DNA from: Streblospio benedicti | Taxonomy: Eukaryota; Annelida; Polychaeta; Spionida; Spionidae | Direction of reading: 5' to 3' | Assembly (NCBI GenBank): GCA_019095985.1 | Contig: CM032660.1 | Span: 42,880,405 to 42,944,404 of the forward strand | DNA: 64,000 nucleotides | In this document: positions 37,901 through 46,260 of the stretch, in pieces | Numbering within the stretch: position 1 is the stretch's first letter | Layout of the letters: each line of letters opens with the position of its first letter | Notes under the pieces: model-generated | What the model saw: the letters and a program-made list of their open reading frames with translations, nothing else | Databases searched by the model: none | What the model was told of the DNA's origin: nothing | Made by a program: the position numbers and the translations under genes

Positions 37901-40900
37901 TATTTCTGTTATCTAGACTTTGTAATGGCTGACCTTATAGACTATACAAACTAACTATGTACCATAAGTATGCTACTTGTTGATGCTAGCTCCATAATTA
38001 CATGCTCAACAGGTGATGTGCATAGAATTCAATTCAAAATGCATATCATCATCTAGTGTACAGCTTCAAATACTCACAGCACATATCTATTTACAGGACA
38101 TAGTACAAAAAAATTCACTCACAGTTAGATTATTTTAGATTACTTTCCTGGAAATTAGATAAATTATTTACTGGAAAGTATGCTGAAATTTTCTTGCGAA
38201 ATCATCACATCTATAAACTGCAAAATTGATATATCAAAGTGCACAATTCAAAAGCCACAAAATATTCTTGTTTTACAGGCAGATCATGGTTGGAAGATAC
38301 ACAATGATTCTCAGACATGCACTGCCCACTAGTGTCCTCCTGATCGCAATAGTGGGCTTATGATAACCTCAGTTCTACTCCCACTAGACTCTTCCGGCAA
38401 AAGGTTTGACCTCATCTCCTTCGTTTTCGTGGTACATCCAAGTAACTATGAGGAAACCAGAAATGTCAAGTGCCACCAGCAGCGCAACGAGCCACCATAT
38501 TGACAGATCACCAGTCAGGGGCTCATAGCCGGGCGTGGTCGAATTTGTGGGTTCAACATCTTCATAAATGCTAATGTTTGTTTCAATCGTTACTGGAAGT
38601 CGCGTACATGGTGTGCACTCACCTGGTGTGATGCTAATATGATCCAAGCCCAAGGCTACTGTTCCATTATTTGATCTAGAAGCTTCACTAGAGATATTAA
38701 AACTTATCATGATACCTTGTATTTGTCGCTTACGATTATCCCACCCGAGGGTCTCTGTAAACTGACGCCAGTGTGTCGCAGATTCATTCAGTTTAGTTGT
38801 GCATGTTTCTCTGATGCTCGAGTAGAGAGTGTCACTGTCAGAAAAAGACCCGTCCTCCTTGAGTTGCACAAAATTACCGCTAACTTCAAGATACAGAGGA
38901 TTGTCGTCAGGATTGTTGATATGAAAGTAAAGAAATTGTAAGCAGCAACGCTCAGTTGCATTGTTGCGTACAAGCGGGGTTCGCAGTACTAGGTCGACAG
39001 AGCCACCACCAGTCGGCAATAACAACAAAAAATACTTGCCCGCTGCTGCTTTGAATGATGAGGTAGCGTTAGGAAAATAGCTGCTGACATTCTTGCCGGA
39101 CGTCCTCTCCCAGCGGCCGCCTTTAGGACCTGGCTTTTCATACATCCCACACACGTCGCTTTCATTTTCATTTTCATTTTCAAAGTCACATCGAAAAGTG
39201 TCGGAATACCTGTATGGGCTGCTGTCGTACAACTTGTCTCCTATAACATATGTTAAAAACTTCGTGCCATCCTCAGGACGATCAAACTTAGTGTCTTCAT
39301 ACGGTGATATGTGTTCACTGCTGGCATAGAAACCTCCCACCAGGACCACTACTAGGCACAGCGAGGATACTGCATTCCGTGAGCACCCCACCAGAAGTCG
39401 TCTGGCGCTACCAGCGTACTGCTTCAACGAGCACGTGGTCTTGGCCATTTCTGCTCAACTTTTGCGGCTAATCCTGAATAAACAAGGTCTTACAGAGTTT
39501 TCATACGTAAAACATGACATTAAATCACTAGTTCTTATACAATTAAATATAACACTATTTCTTATACAGCTAAGTAAAAAATAGATATAGTAATTACAGT
39601 AACTTACTATCGGTTTTTAGAAGTGCACTAACTAATATATACAGTACCCGGTACTACATCAAAGTCGATGATCAATGTCACATTTAACGTACCAACAGCC
39701 GCAAACAGACGTACCGGTGAATCAATACATTTGCCAACAGCTAGATCTACGTCATGGGGCGGAATATATCGCACGTTATTTATCACATTTTCTAAAACAT
39801 TCACTACAATAACTACATAAAATACACATACACAAATAATGATATAAACTACCTTATTAATTCTTATGATGCTAGTCTTAGTTGTTGACTTATCAAGAAC
39901 AAGTTATTTCATTTTTTCACTTGAAATATGTAATTTTGATTCATATACTACTATATTATAAATCCATTGATATTCAGTTTTTGTTATCCCCAATAGGATT
40001 GTTATGTAGACAAACATACAAATGTACGTATAGTTATATATTTTAATCAGGATAATAGTCCAATTATATACATTGAGCTTTCAACAGGAACTCGTGTCTT
40101 CTTCACAATGACGCCACGAGTCGTTACTGTGCGTGCGGAAAAGTCCCCAGCTGCGTACCTCCCCCCCCACACACCCCCCTCATGGGTCAGCACGTTGGTC
40201 CATATGTCCGGTAGTCTATGTCTTACTCCATCCCTATTCAGTTATGTCTTCAGTTTTCTAATCTGAATAGCTTCCTTGACCCCTCTTTCAAAATACTTGG
40301 GTTCAACACACAGAATCTTAGTCTCAAGTGAGATAGACCATGACCTTGTTGGTCAATGTGGATATGACGCGACACTTCTGAGCCCGTGGAACTCGGGCGT
40401 CTATGTTCTAAGATCTTTCTCTTTCCCCCACACATGAAGCATCACAGTCACTACACTTGATCGGATACACTGGTCCAATCACTCTGTCCTTGTATAAGGG
40501 GTCCTTAGGTTTCACAAATAACTGTCTCAATGTTTTCACTGGTTTAAATTACACTTGAACCTCAAACTTGCTCATCACCTTTCTAATGTGTTCTAAAATA
40601 CCCTTGACATAGGGTATCACAAGTGGGGACATCTTGCGGGGTTCAGGTTGAGTAACATCCTTGGGTGATCTTGCCTTGTCCCTTGTATCCTTCTTCTTCG
40701 TCGTCAACAGGTTTTCCGGATACCCATTTAGTCTCAAAACTTTTACCAAGTGTCTCTTTTCACTGTCACATTCCAACGGATCACTTACTACACAGTCTGC
40801 GCGGTGATTTAGAGTATGCACCACACAATCTTGTGCTCTACAGGATGGTTACTGCTAAAGTTCAGATACTGATCTGTGTGAGTACTCTTCCTGTAAACCT

Positions 40901-43387
40901 TCATTCTCAGTGATCCATTAGTGTTTGCTATGATCCGAGTGTCTAGGAAGAGTAGTGATATTTCTCCTTCTACCAGACTTTCTTCCTCTGTGGTCCACTT
41001 GATATAGTCATCAATTGAGTTTAGGTGATCCTGGAACTCCCCGGCATTTTGTTTCTTTTGTATCACGAATGTGTCATCAACATACCTCTTCCAAATTCTT
41101 GGTGGGTGGAGAGCTGAGCCCAACGTCTTCTTCTCGAAGTCCTCCATGTAGAGATTGCAGATGATTGGGGACACCGGATATCCCATGGCCGCGCAATGAG
41201 TCTGAAGACAGAACTCCCCTTGAAATGTGGAGTAGGTGCATTTCAGACACAGGCCGAGCAATCTGGTTACTTCGGGTTATAATGACGTCTGACTCGACAG
41301 AGTGGAGTCCAACTTCAACTTCTCTTCTCAACTACAGTACTACTAATGCTTTGTCAACTGGATCACTAGTAAACAAAAGGGTTGTTATGTGGTTATACAG
41401 TTGTATGTCATTTCGTAATTAATGGTCTAATGTACATCTATTTTTTTAAACATTCTCAAAAGACCTGCCCCTGACCTGACAAAAAACCATTGGAATACAT
41501 TATTGATCAATATTTTTCTAATAAAACTTTAATCTTCACTGTTAGACGAAAAACGTTAAAATCATGAAATTTATGCAGACCAGATGTATGCTAATTACCT
41601 TATTAGCATGAACTCTGTATTCAACAGATAGAGAAGAATTCTAATATCTTTCATATGAGCTATCATATTCATGTATAACTAAACTAGCCACTATTTTACA
41701 ACTCATTTTATTTTATATACACTTCTCCTTTGTTATTATAGCATGGAAACCAGTTTATGGCTAAATTTCCTTTCATTTCCCACGTGAGCACCAGCTGGGT
41801 CCCAAAACTAAACAAAATTCCGCATTTTTTGGTATATAGCAATAATGGATCTGTATGTTCAAATGTTTTTGCTGGCCACGTGTGCTCCTGTATAAGTTGT
41901 ACTTGTTTGTGCAACGCCAGTCACACATCCCGACGACCGAAAGGGTTAGAAAGAATCTTAACTATTACAGAATTGGCACTCTCAAATTGAGGAATGATTA
42001 TGTCCTGCTGAAATGAATTTAAAATTGATTGATTAATTGATTGATTGATGAATTGATAGATTGAATAATCGATTGATTGATTGACTGATTGATTTATTGA
42101 TCGAGGTATTGATTTATTGATTGCATGATTAATTGATTGATTGATGGATTGCTGAATGATTTAGGTATTGGCTGATTGACTGATAGATGTACAGTATTGA
42201 TTTATTGATTGCATTATTAATTGACTGATTGAAAATCAATACCTCACTCACTCAATCAATCAGTCAATTAATTGAGCAATCAACCAATTAGTGAATCAAT
42301 CAATCAATTGATTATTCTGACTAAGATTAATTATTTGGTTGTAGGTGGTTCTTCTCATGTTGTGGCAACCGTCTTTTCCACCAATTCGTATATCAAATAT
42401 TTAAAAAGTTCAAAATTTACACTAATCTACAGTTTATTCTCTAATATTTTCGTGTTCTACCAACAGCTCTTCATGAGAAAAAAGTATATATACAAATATG
42501 TAGCCTACATAGACACAACATGAGAATTGATTATTCAATTTATCAATCAATCAATTGATTGATTGACTGACGGATTGATTGAGGTATTGATTGATGGATT
42601 GATTGATTGACTAATTACCTGATTGCCTGTTGATTGTTTGAGTGGTTGTTCACAGCCCCTGCGGCAACTGCTGACACCCTGTGGGGCCTCGATGAGACGT
42701 CGTGGATCATCATCCTGGCCGTGGCTGGCGGGCTGCTGCTCGTGCTGCTCATCATAGTCGCTGTGCAGGTACGGACAGAGAGCGACTCACACAGGCACAG
42801 AGCCACTCACACAGGCAGAGAGCCACTCACACAGTCATATAGTCATGTACACAAAGAGGCACTGAGCCACGTACACACAGGCAGGAAACCATGTACACAG
42901 TCATTCGTTGTCCAGATATGAGGAGACAGACTGCCACTCACACAGTCATAGAGCCATGTATACATACAACACAGAGCCAGTCAGTCATACTCAATGTGTA
43001 CACCTATACATGCTCATGAATAAATTTAGAATAATCATAATGTCTGAGAAAAAAATGTTGAAATGGAAATTTACTGAATTGGCTTTTGCTAAAAAGGTGA
43101 CCTAAAATGATCCAGTGCCTTTATCGTCAATGTCCCATAAAAAACAGTGTTTTAAAGTGTTCCCCTATTCTTGACAGGCGTGCGTTCTACACAAGACGAA
43201 AACCAAGCAGATGATGATCTCTGATGACCACGACAACTTCCGCGACTACTCCAACAAGTACGACAACCCACCTGCCAACGGGGGAGGCGCCAATGGAGGA
43301 GCAGGAGCCAATGGCGGAGGAGCAACATCCTCCACCTACATTTACGCTTATGACAACGGAAGCTTCAAGGGAGACGGTCGCATCTAA
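28942..43387 (+). CDS. Type I membrane receptor-like protein with two MAM domains
   Basis: Ten exons: 28942-28996, 29811-29966, 30241-30456, 31059-31456, 33529-33681, 34265-34465, 35564-35713, 36484-36522, 42656-42768, 43178-43387. All internal junctions are GT/AG and, up to the membrane exon, phase 1. The product is about 560 residues: a Leu-rich signal peptide, MAM1 (CAFDGGSLCG at its start, DIAIDEIRVEQDC at its end), a Thr/Pro-rich mucin-like linker, MAM2 (ending DIALDDVFVYDGPC), a short Thr-rich stalk, a membrane span (WIIILAVAGGLLLVLLIIV) and an Asn/Gly-rich cytoplasmic tail. MAM domains mediate adhesion or oligomerisation at cell surfaces. MAM2 lacks the first Cys pair. Exon 4 is 398 nt, not a multiple of three, so the frame breaks once in its Thr-coding repeat. 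AATAAA signals lie at 44799 and 45072. No specific orthologue is recognised. Confidence 0.85.
29811..29966 (+). CDS. MAM receptor exon 2 (MAM1, first part)
   Basis: Begins after TTGCTTACAG and ends before GTAAGT. It codes the opening of MAM1, with Cys in FECAF and SLCGM and the W of EDWTV. 156 nt, phase 1-1, strongly GC at third positions. Confidence 0.9.
30241..30456 (+). CDS. MAM receptor exon 3 (MAM1, middle)
   Basis: Begins after TTCATTTCCAG with GYYIFLEAS and ends before GTGAGT. It contains the STPPG loop and the CGAPFSLSLAVHMWG strand, both typical of the MAM core. 216 nt, phase 1-1. Confidence 0.9.
31059..31456 (+). CDS. MAM receptor exon 4 (end of MAM1 and Thr/Pro linker)
   Basis: Starts after TCTTTCAG with GENQWILL and closes MAM1 at DIAIDEIRVEQDC. 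Then comes a Thr/Pro-rich mucin-like linker likely to carry O-glycans. In the MAM1 frame a TAG occurs at 31271-31273. The next frame over stays open to a phase-1 donor (CCAG, then GTAGCC) at 31456 and continues the Thr/Pro composition. At 398 nt this is the only internal phase 1-1 exon not divisible by three, which points to a small length error or allele in the repeat. A secreted MAM1-only product ending at the TAG is the alternative. Confidence 0.75.
33190..33398. promoter_or_regulatory. Cluster of three CTCF-like motifs in intron 4
   Basis: CCGCCAGGTGGCAT (33190-33203) and CCACCAGGTGGCAT (33250-33263) lie exactly 60 bp apart in the same orientation. A reversed, weaker match, GCCACCTGGTGC, lies at 33385-33396. 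The core fits the CTCF consensus of bilaterians. CAGGTG is also an E-box for Snail-type factors, so the binder is not certain. The cluster sits 130-340 bp upstream of the exon that opens MAM2. Confidence 0.4.
33529..33681 (+). CDS. MAM receptor exon 5 (MAM2, first part)
   Basis: Starts after CGCTTGCAG, phase 1, with EGEVIYGSDFQTGLDG and ends before GTGCGG. It corresponds to exon 2 of MAM1 but contains no cysteine. 153 nt. Confidence 0.85.
34265..34465 (+). CDS. MAM receptor exon 6 (MAM2, middle)
   Basis: Starts GYYLYLEAS, parallel to exon 3, and includes SSACLTFWYHMFGEH and a final GNQG. The donor is GTCAGT. 201 nt, phase 1-1, very GC-rich third positions. Confidence 0.9.
34762..35000. repeat. 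Partial copies of the AGTACAGTAGAACCT repeat
   Basis: Two degraded pieces with AGTACAGTAGAAATT and AGTACAGTGGAACCTCC starts, both preceded by TGTCAACATCA. They are related to the MITE at 14387-14573. Confidence 0.5.
35146..35194. repeat. Near-perfect 49-bp palindrome in intron 6
   Basis: Two 24-bp arms with one mismatch surround a single T. The arms contain GAGGGTAAGGG and its complement. It lies between blocks that share the words CCCTCTTCCCTGTA and CATATGGACA (about 35100 and 35480), so it may be the core of a small inverted-repeat element. Confidence 0.75.
35564..35713 (+). CDS. MAM receptor exon 7 (end of MAM2)
   Basis: Starts after TGTCCACAG with DAWRLGSA and closes MAM2 with the GGSDVNHPYGDIALDDV signature and DGPCPTT. 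Phase 1-1, 150 nt, donor GTACGG. Confidence 0.9.
35690..36125. repeat. Triplicated block including the 3' end of exon 7
   Basis: The exon end plus donor plus early intron is repeated. ACGGCCCCTGTCCCACCACAG at 35693-35713 has a decayed copy at about 35959-35979 (CACGGG instead of CACAGG). GTACGG-CTTTA-CG blocks occur at 35714, 35862 and 35980, each followed by AAGTAACATTA- or AATAACATTA-like and CATAAAAT-GTGT words. Confidence 0.75.
36185..36250 (+). mobile_element. SINE fragment in intron 8
   Basis: It directly continues the spacer before exon 8 with a B-box-like GGGTTCAGGTCC followed by CCTGATATAGTCCTAA, the tail word of the SINE family seen at 12.0 and 61.6 kb. Confidence 0.5.
36484..36522 (+). 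CDS. MAM receptor exon 8 (Thr-rich stalk microexon)
   Basis: 39 nt after CACTTTCAG, coding AVPTTTTTTESTK, phase 1-1, donor GTAAGC. It is symmetrical, so skipping it would shorten the stalk without changing the frame. Confidence 0.75.
36523..38383. other. Intron 8, first part; no gene seen
   Basis: AT-rich. A block at about 36640-36830 with CTCCCGACAAGCTAGAGG looks like a dispersed repeat unit but has no second copy in this window. Confidence 0.4.
38384..39448 (-). CDS. Single-exon MAM-like membrane glycoprotein nested in intron 8
   Basis: A 354-residue uninterrupted frame lies antisense inside the MAM receptor gene. Residues about 24-45 are a hydrophobic signal or signal anchor (SLCLVVVLVGGFYASSEH). 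From about 85 to 290 the order CDFEN, DVCGMY, GRWERTSG, GKYFLLL, LRTPLV, CCLQFLYFHINNP, HWRQFTETLGWD and ALGLDHISITPGEC follows a MAM domain. A membrane span (WWLVALLVALDISGFLIVTW) sits near residues 317-337, with a 17-residue tail ending FAGRV. At least eight N-x-S/T sites lie between the hydrophobic segments. Just 5' of the ATG the minus strand reads TTTATTCAG, an acceptor-like sequence, so an untranslated upstream exon is possible. Third positions are less GC-rich than in the host gene. The lack of the usual phase-1 MAM introns suggests retroposition (inference). No orthologue is recognised. Confidence 0.85.
   Translation of the reverse strand: MAKTTCSLKQYAGSARRLLVGCSRNAVSSLCLVVVLVGGFYASSEHISPYEDTKFDRPEDGTKFLTYVIGDKLYDSSPYRYSDTFRCDFENENENESDVCGMYEKPGPKGGRWERTSGKNVSSYFPNATSSFKAAAGKYFLLLLPTGGGSVDLVLRTPLVRNNATERCCLQFLYFHINNPDDNPLYLEVSGNFVQLKEDGSFSDSDTLYSSIRETCTTKLNESATHWRQFTETLGWDNRKRQIQGIMISFNISSEASRSNNGTVALGLDHISITPGECTPCTRLPVTIETNISIYEDVEPTNSTTPGYEPLTGDLSIWWLVALLVALDISGFLIVTWMYHENEGDEVKPFAGRV
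39449..40239. other. Upstream region of the nested gene
   Basis: AT-rich DNA between the nested gene and the Penelope-like fragment. It probably includes the promoter of the nested gene, but no motif stands out. Confidence 0.35.
40240..41331 (-). mobile_element. Penelope-like element remnant (reverse transcriptase and GIY-YIG part)
   Basis: The minus strand carries PLE-type reverse-transcriptase blocks: MGYPVSPIICNLYMEDFE, RYVDDTFVI, LLFLDTRI and YRKSTHTDQYLNF. Further downstream comes a stretch resembling the start of the GIY-YIG endonuclease region (KCSDCDASCVGE). The copy is broken in several places and lacks its N-terminal part, so it is an old fossil. It sits in the same intron as the nested MAM-like gene. 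Confidence 0.8.
41332..42013. other. Intron 8, no gene seen
   Basis: AT-rich intronic DNA without recognisable features. Confidence 0.4.
42014..42312. repeat. (TTGA)n-type repeat with strand flip
   Basis: Imperfect TTGA/ATTG repeats run to about 42230, then switch to the complementary TCAA/CAAT form up to about 42312. The two halves could pair into a long hairpin. Confidence 0.85.
42524..42625. repeat. (TTGA)n-type repeat, second tract
   Basis: TCAA units, then TTGA units, ending about 30 bp before the membrane-span exon, so the repeat lies next to that exon's branch point and acceptor. Confidence 0.85.
42656..42768 (+). CDS. MAM receptor exon 9 (membrane span)
   Basis: Starts after GTTCACAG in phase 1 and ends in phase 0 at GTACGG. 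It codes a short juxtamembrane stretch (TADTLWGLDETS) and about 22 hydrophobic residues ending IIVAVQ. 113 nt. Confidence 0.88.
43178..43387 (+). CDS. MAM receptor exon 10 (cytoplasmic tail and stop)
   Basis: Starts after TTCTTGACAG in phase 0 with ACVLHKTKTKQ, a basic stop-transfer sequence. The tail has DYSNKYDNPP, a Gly/Asn/Ala-rich run and YIYAYDNGSF, then ends GDGRI-stop. The Tyr-x-Tyr and Tyr-Asp-Asn motifs are possible phosphorylation sites (inference). 210 nt. Confidence 0.88.
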   Translation, partial: ACVLHKTKTKQMMISDDHDNFRDYSNKYDNPPANGGGANGGAGANGGGATSSTYIYAYDNGSFKGDGRI

Positions 43388-46173
43388 AGTGAATACTGGG
43401 ATATGGGAGAAGTGGGATGAAGAATTAAAGAGATATGGGAAAGGAAGGTGTAAATAAGAGATATCTGGGATTTTCAAATTGCTGCGGGCAAAATTGCTGG
43501 AACCCAGTGTAACTTCAAAAAAGGCACACTGAAATATATGCCATTATGAACAAAAGTGGAATTTGGGGGGAAAACTAAAATGTAAGATGTAAGGATGTAC
43601 TGTGGGCATTTTGCATGTGGGAAATTCTTTTGATTTTCGCGTTCACGATCTGAGTCGAAGGACTGAGGAATATTCACTTCAGCACAACTTTTATAGAAAT
43701 ATGAATGAAAATGTCGTTCAAGTTACGAAATGAACGTGATTTTCATGAAGTTGTGAATGAACATGCTTTCTTCAATTTTTAGACGTCCTAGTGATTATCA
43801 ATATCAACATTTTATGTCACGGTAACAAAGTCTACTAAACTAGGAAAATGGCATTTTAATATTTTTTATAAAAAATAAGTTATTTTTATACTAATGCATG
43901 ATAATTGCATTTTTTGTTAAAAAGAAATTGAAATACGAAAATATTTTCTCAAAAATCACAAAAAAGCATTTGTACATCAAAACTGTTCAGTTTTGCTTTT
44001 TATCTTTAACATTGTATATTAGTCAGTTGAATTCATTATTATTCTATATTTAACAATGCAATGCAATCAGAATCAAGTAAGTCAAAATATATATTAATGT
44101 GATTCAAATACATTTCGTCTCAAAAAAATTGCATAGCATGTGAATTGTCATATTGAGCGTAACTTTCAATTAAAATGTTTTTATAGTAAAAGCTTGTTTC
44201 AGGAAAACAAGAGGCAATGTAGAAAACATAATTAATGAACTATAGACAATAGTGGGAGACTTATTATCATAACGATTGCTATATATCTTAAAATCCAAAG
44301 TTATTTAGAATTTAATTGTGATTTTAGAAAAAATGTGATAGTCTTGATCTTCCAATAATTGATGTAGTTAATGCTATTTGATTAATGTTTATTCTGTTAT
44401 CTGTGCTGCACTTCTTATAAGCAGACGGCAATTATAATCGAGTCTTTGAAAGTATATGTATAAGCACCCAACCACTATCTTTGATCTGATGATAATTACA
44501 CTGCGGTTTAATCACATTTAAGACAATTTGAATGCTGCTGGCGGTTGTGAAAATTGCCTCCAGCCTTTTCTTTGATGCTTGTCCAGGTGTGCATGGATAA
44601 TGGAATTTAAAGTGCTGAATAGTTCTTCTAAAATAATTCTTTGATTATGTATCATAATAAATGCAAATAGTAGGCAATATAAAAAGGGATTTAAAATATC
44701 TATTTCATAGAGAATCGTTTTATAAAATGAAAAAAAAATGTGCAATTTACTAAGAGGTTTCTTTTTAGATATGTTCTGATCATTGAAAGATAAAAATCAA
44801 TAAAAAGTCTAGTGTATAATATCTTTTGCAATTTTGCAACTTTTATTTCACATCAACCATTTAGCTGTATGTTTTAATATAGTCAATCAATCGCAGGATT
44901 TATTTATATATATGCTTATTTTTATAGACTATATGATTCACTGTGGTGATTTTTAGTGTAGAAAGCAAACTTTTGTTTGTGGTAATTGATCGAGTAGCCA
45001 GTCCGTGCAGGGGACTTGTTGATGTTATCTGTCATTTACATGTGTTATGTTTTTATGAATGTCTAATTTTCAATAAAATATTTTTTAACTTAATAAGGTT
45101 TTCTAGAAAAAGAAATAAGAACACATTCAAGTCTGTCTGCATCGGCTGCTATTTGGTCCCTCAGCATCAATTTGTACATAATCTATTTATTAAAAACGTA
45201 CGTGCTGTATACAGTATCTGCTGTATTCAGGCAACAATGTCAATGTGGGGATAGTGCAAGTTTTTTAGTTGTTTTATCAATGTGTCAACTAATGTGTCAA
45301 ATAAGGTGCAGGGTCACTAATCGTGGTCTGCAGATTGCAGGGAAGCTCAGTCTTCTTGAAGATTTAAAGTCAAGCGACACATTTACTGACATTTCACTAA
45401 TGCCTGTGGACAAATTCCTACATTTTTAGATATGTGAAAATTTTCAGGCTTAAATTCTAAATATATTCATGTGTGCAAAGCCAAATTGTATGAATTCAAA
45501 ATTAGATAGAAATGTAACGATATACCCATTGTTTGGGCTATTAGGATGAAAATTTGGCAAATTAGGGGTTAGGCGTTCATGCGAAAGTGTATTTGCATTG
45601 TATTTTGATACGATCCTATTTGTGGGGTGGGCTTTCACATGAAGGTGGCCCTGTACGGTGTGTTTCTGCTTGGACCCAACACACATAAGTGGTTCATTTT
45701 ATATGCTTTCTTTTGCCAAGTATTATGCAAGTAGTATAGGCTGAACTTCATTATTTATGATGATTGAACACCATAAAAAGCAGCTTGTTAAAATACACAG
45801 TCCCATGTAGATATTCATCTTTTTTACTCCAGTGTAGAGAATTTTTCATATAATACATATTTTGTGATCTCTGTCTGCCAGTAATATTATTATCATTATA
45901 TATTGACCATGATTTATGATTTGAATTTATAAGTAATAAATTATTTATATTTGCACTTGTGTTTCTTTCCATTATTCTTCACAATGTCAATGTTCATTAT
46001 TCAGGTAAAATGTTAACCTCGAGCTCAGAGAAACAACATGCAGGATATTCATTTGTTCTGATTTAATCATTCATTAAGTTGCTTTAATCAAACCAATAAT
46101 ATGAACCTGTGTTTGTTTTACCAAAAGTTCACCTGGAGCATTCAGTCATGTCACATCACCTTTTTCCTCACAG
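43388..46173. other. 3' UTR and downstream DNA of the MAM receptor
   Basis: AT-rich, no coding frame. AATAAA at 44799-44804 and 45072-45077 are candidate polyadenylation signals for a long 3' UTR. Confidence 0.4.
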
Positions 46174-46260
46174 TGCCTAGAACGTTGCCATCCCCACTCG
46201 ACCCTAAGGATGTCCAGCATTAATACCAAGTTAAAACCCTTCACAGAGACCTCGGTGTGA
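46174..46260 (+). CDS. Possible alternative last exon of the MAM receptor
   Basis: The acceptor at 46173 is phase-0 compatible with exon 9 of the MAM receptor (42768). Joined to it, the frame reads CLERCHPHSTLRM, then KLKPFTETSV-stop: a 28-residue tail ending in ETSV, which fits a class I PDZ ligand. An AATAAA lies at about 46683. This competes with the reading of the same sequence as exon A of a separate gene. It is speculative. Confidence 0.25.
   Translation, partial: CLERCHPHSTLRMSSINTKLKPFTETSV

Noticed and set aside
38717-38973. Frames overlapping the nested MAM-like gene on both strands
   Set aside because: Shadows of the 354-residue coding frame, which has the domain order, glycosylation sites and membrane segments.
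42780-42960. Repeated CACTCACACAGNCA words after the membrane exon
   Set aside because: Short minisatellite within the intron; the open frame through it is read-through beyond the exon 9 donor.
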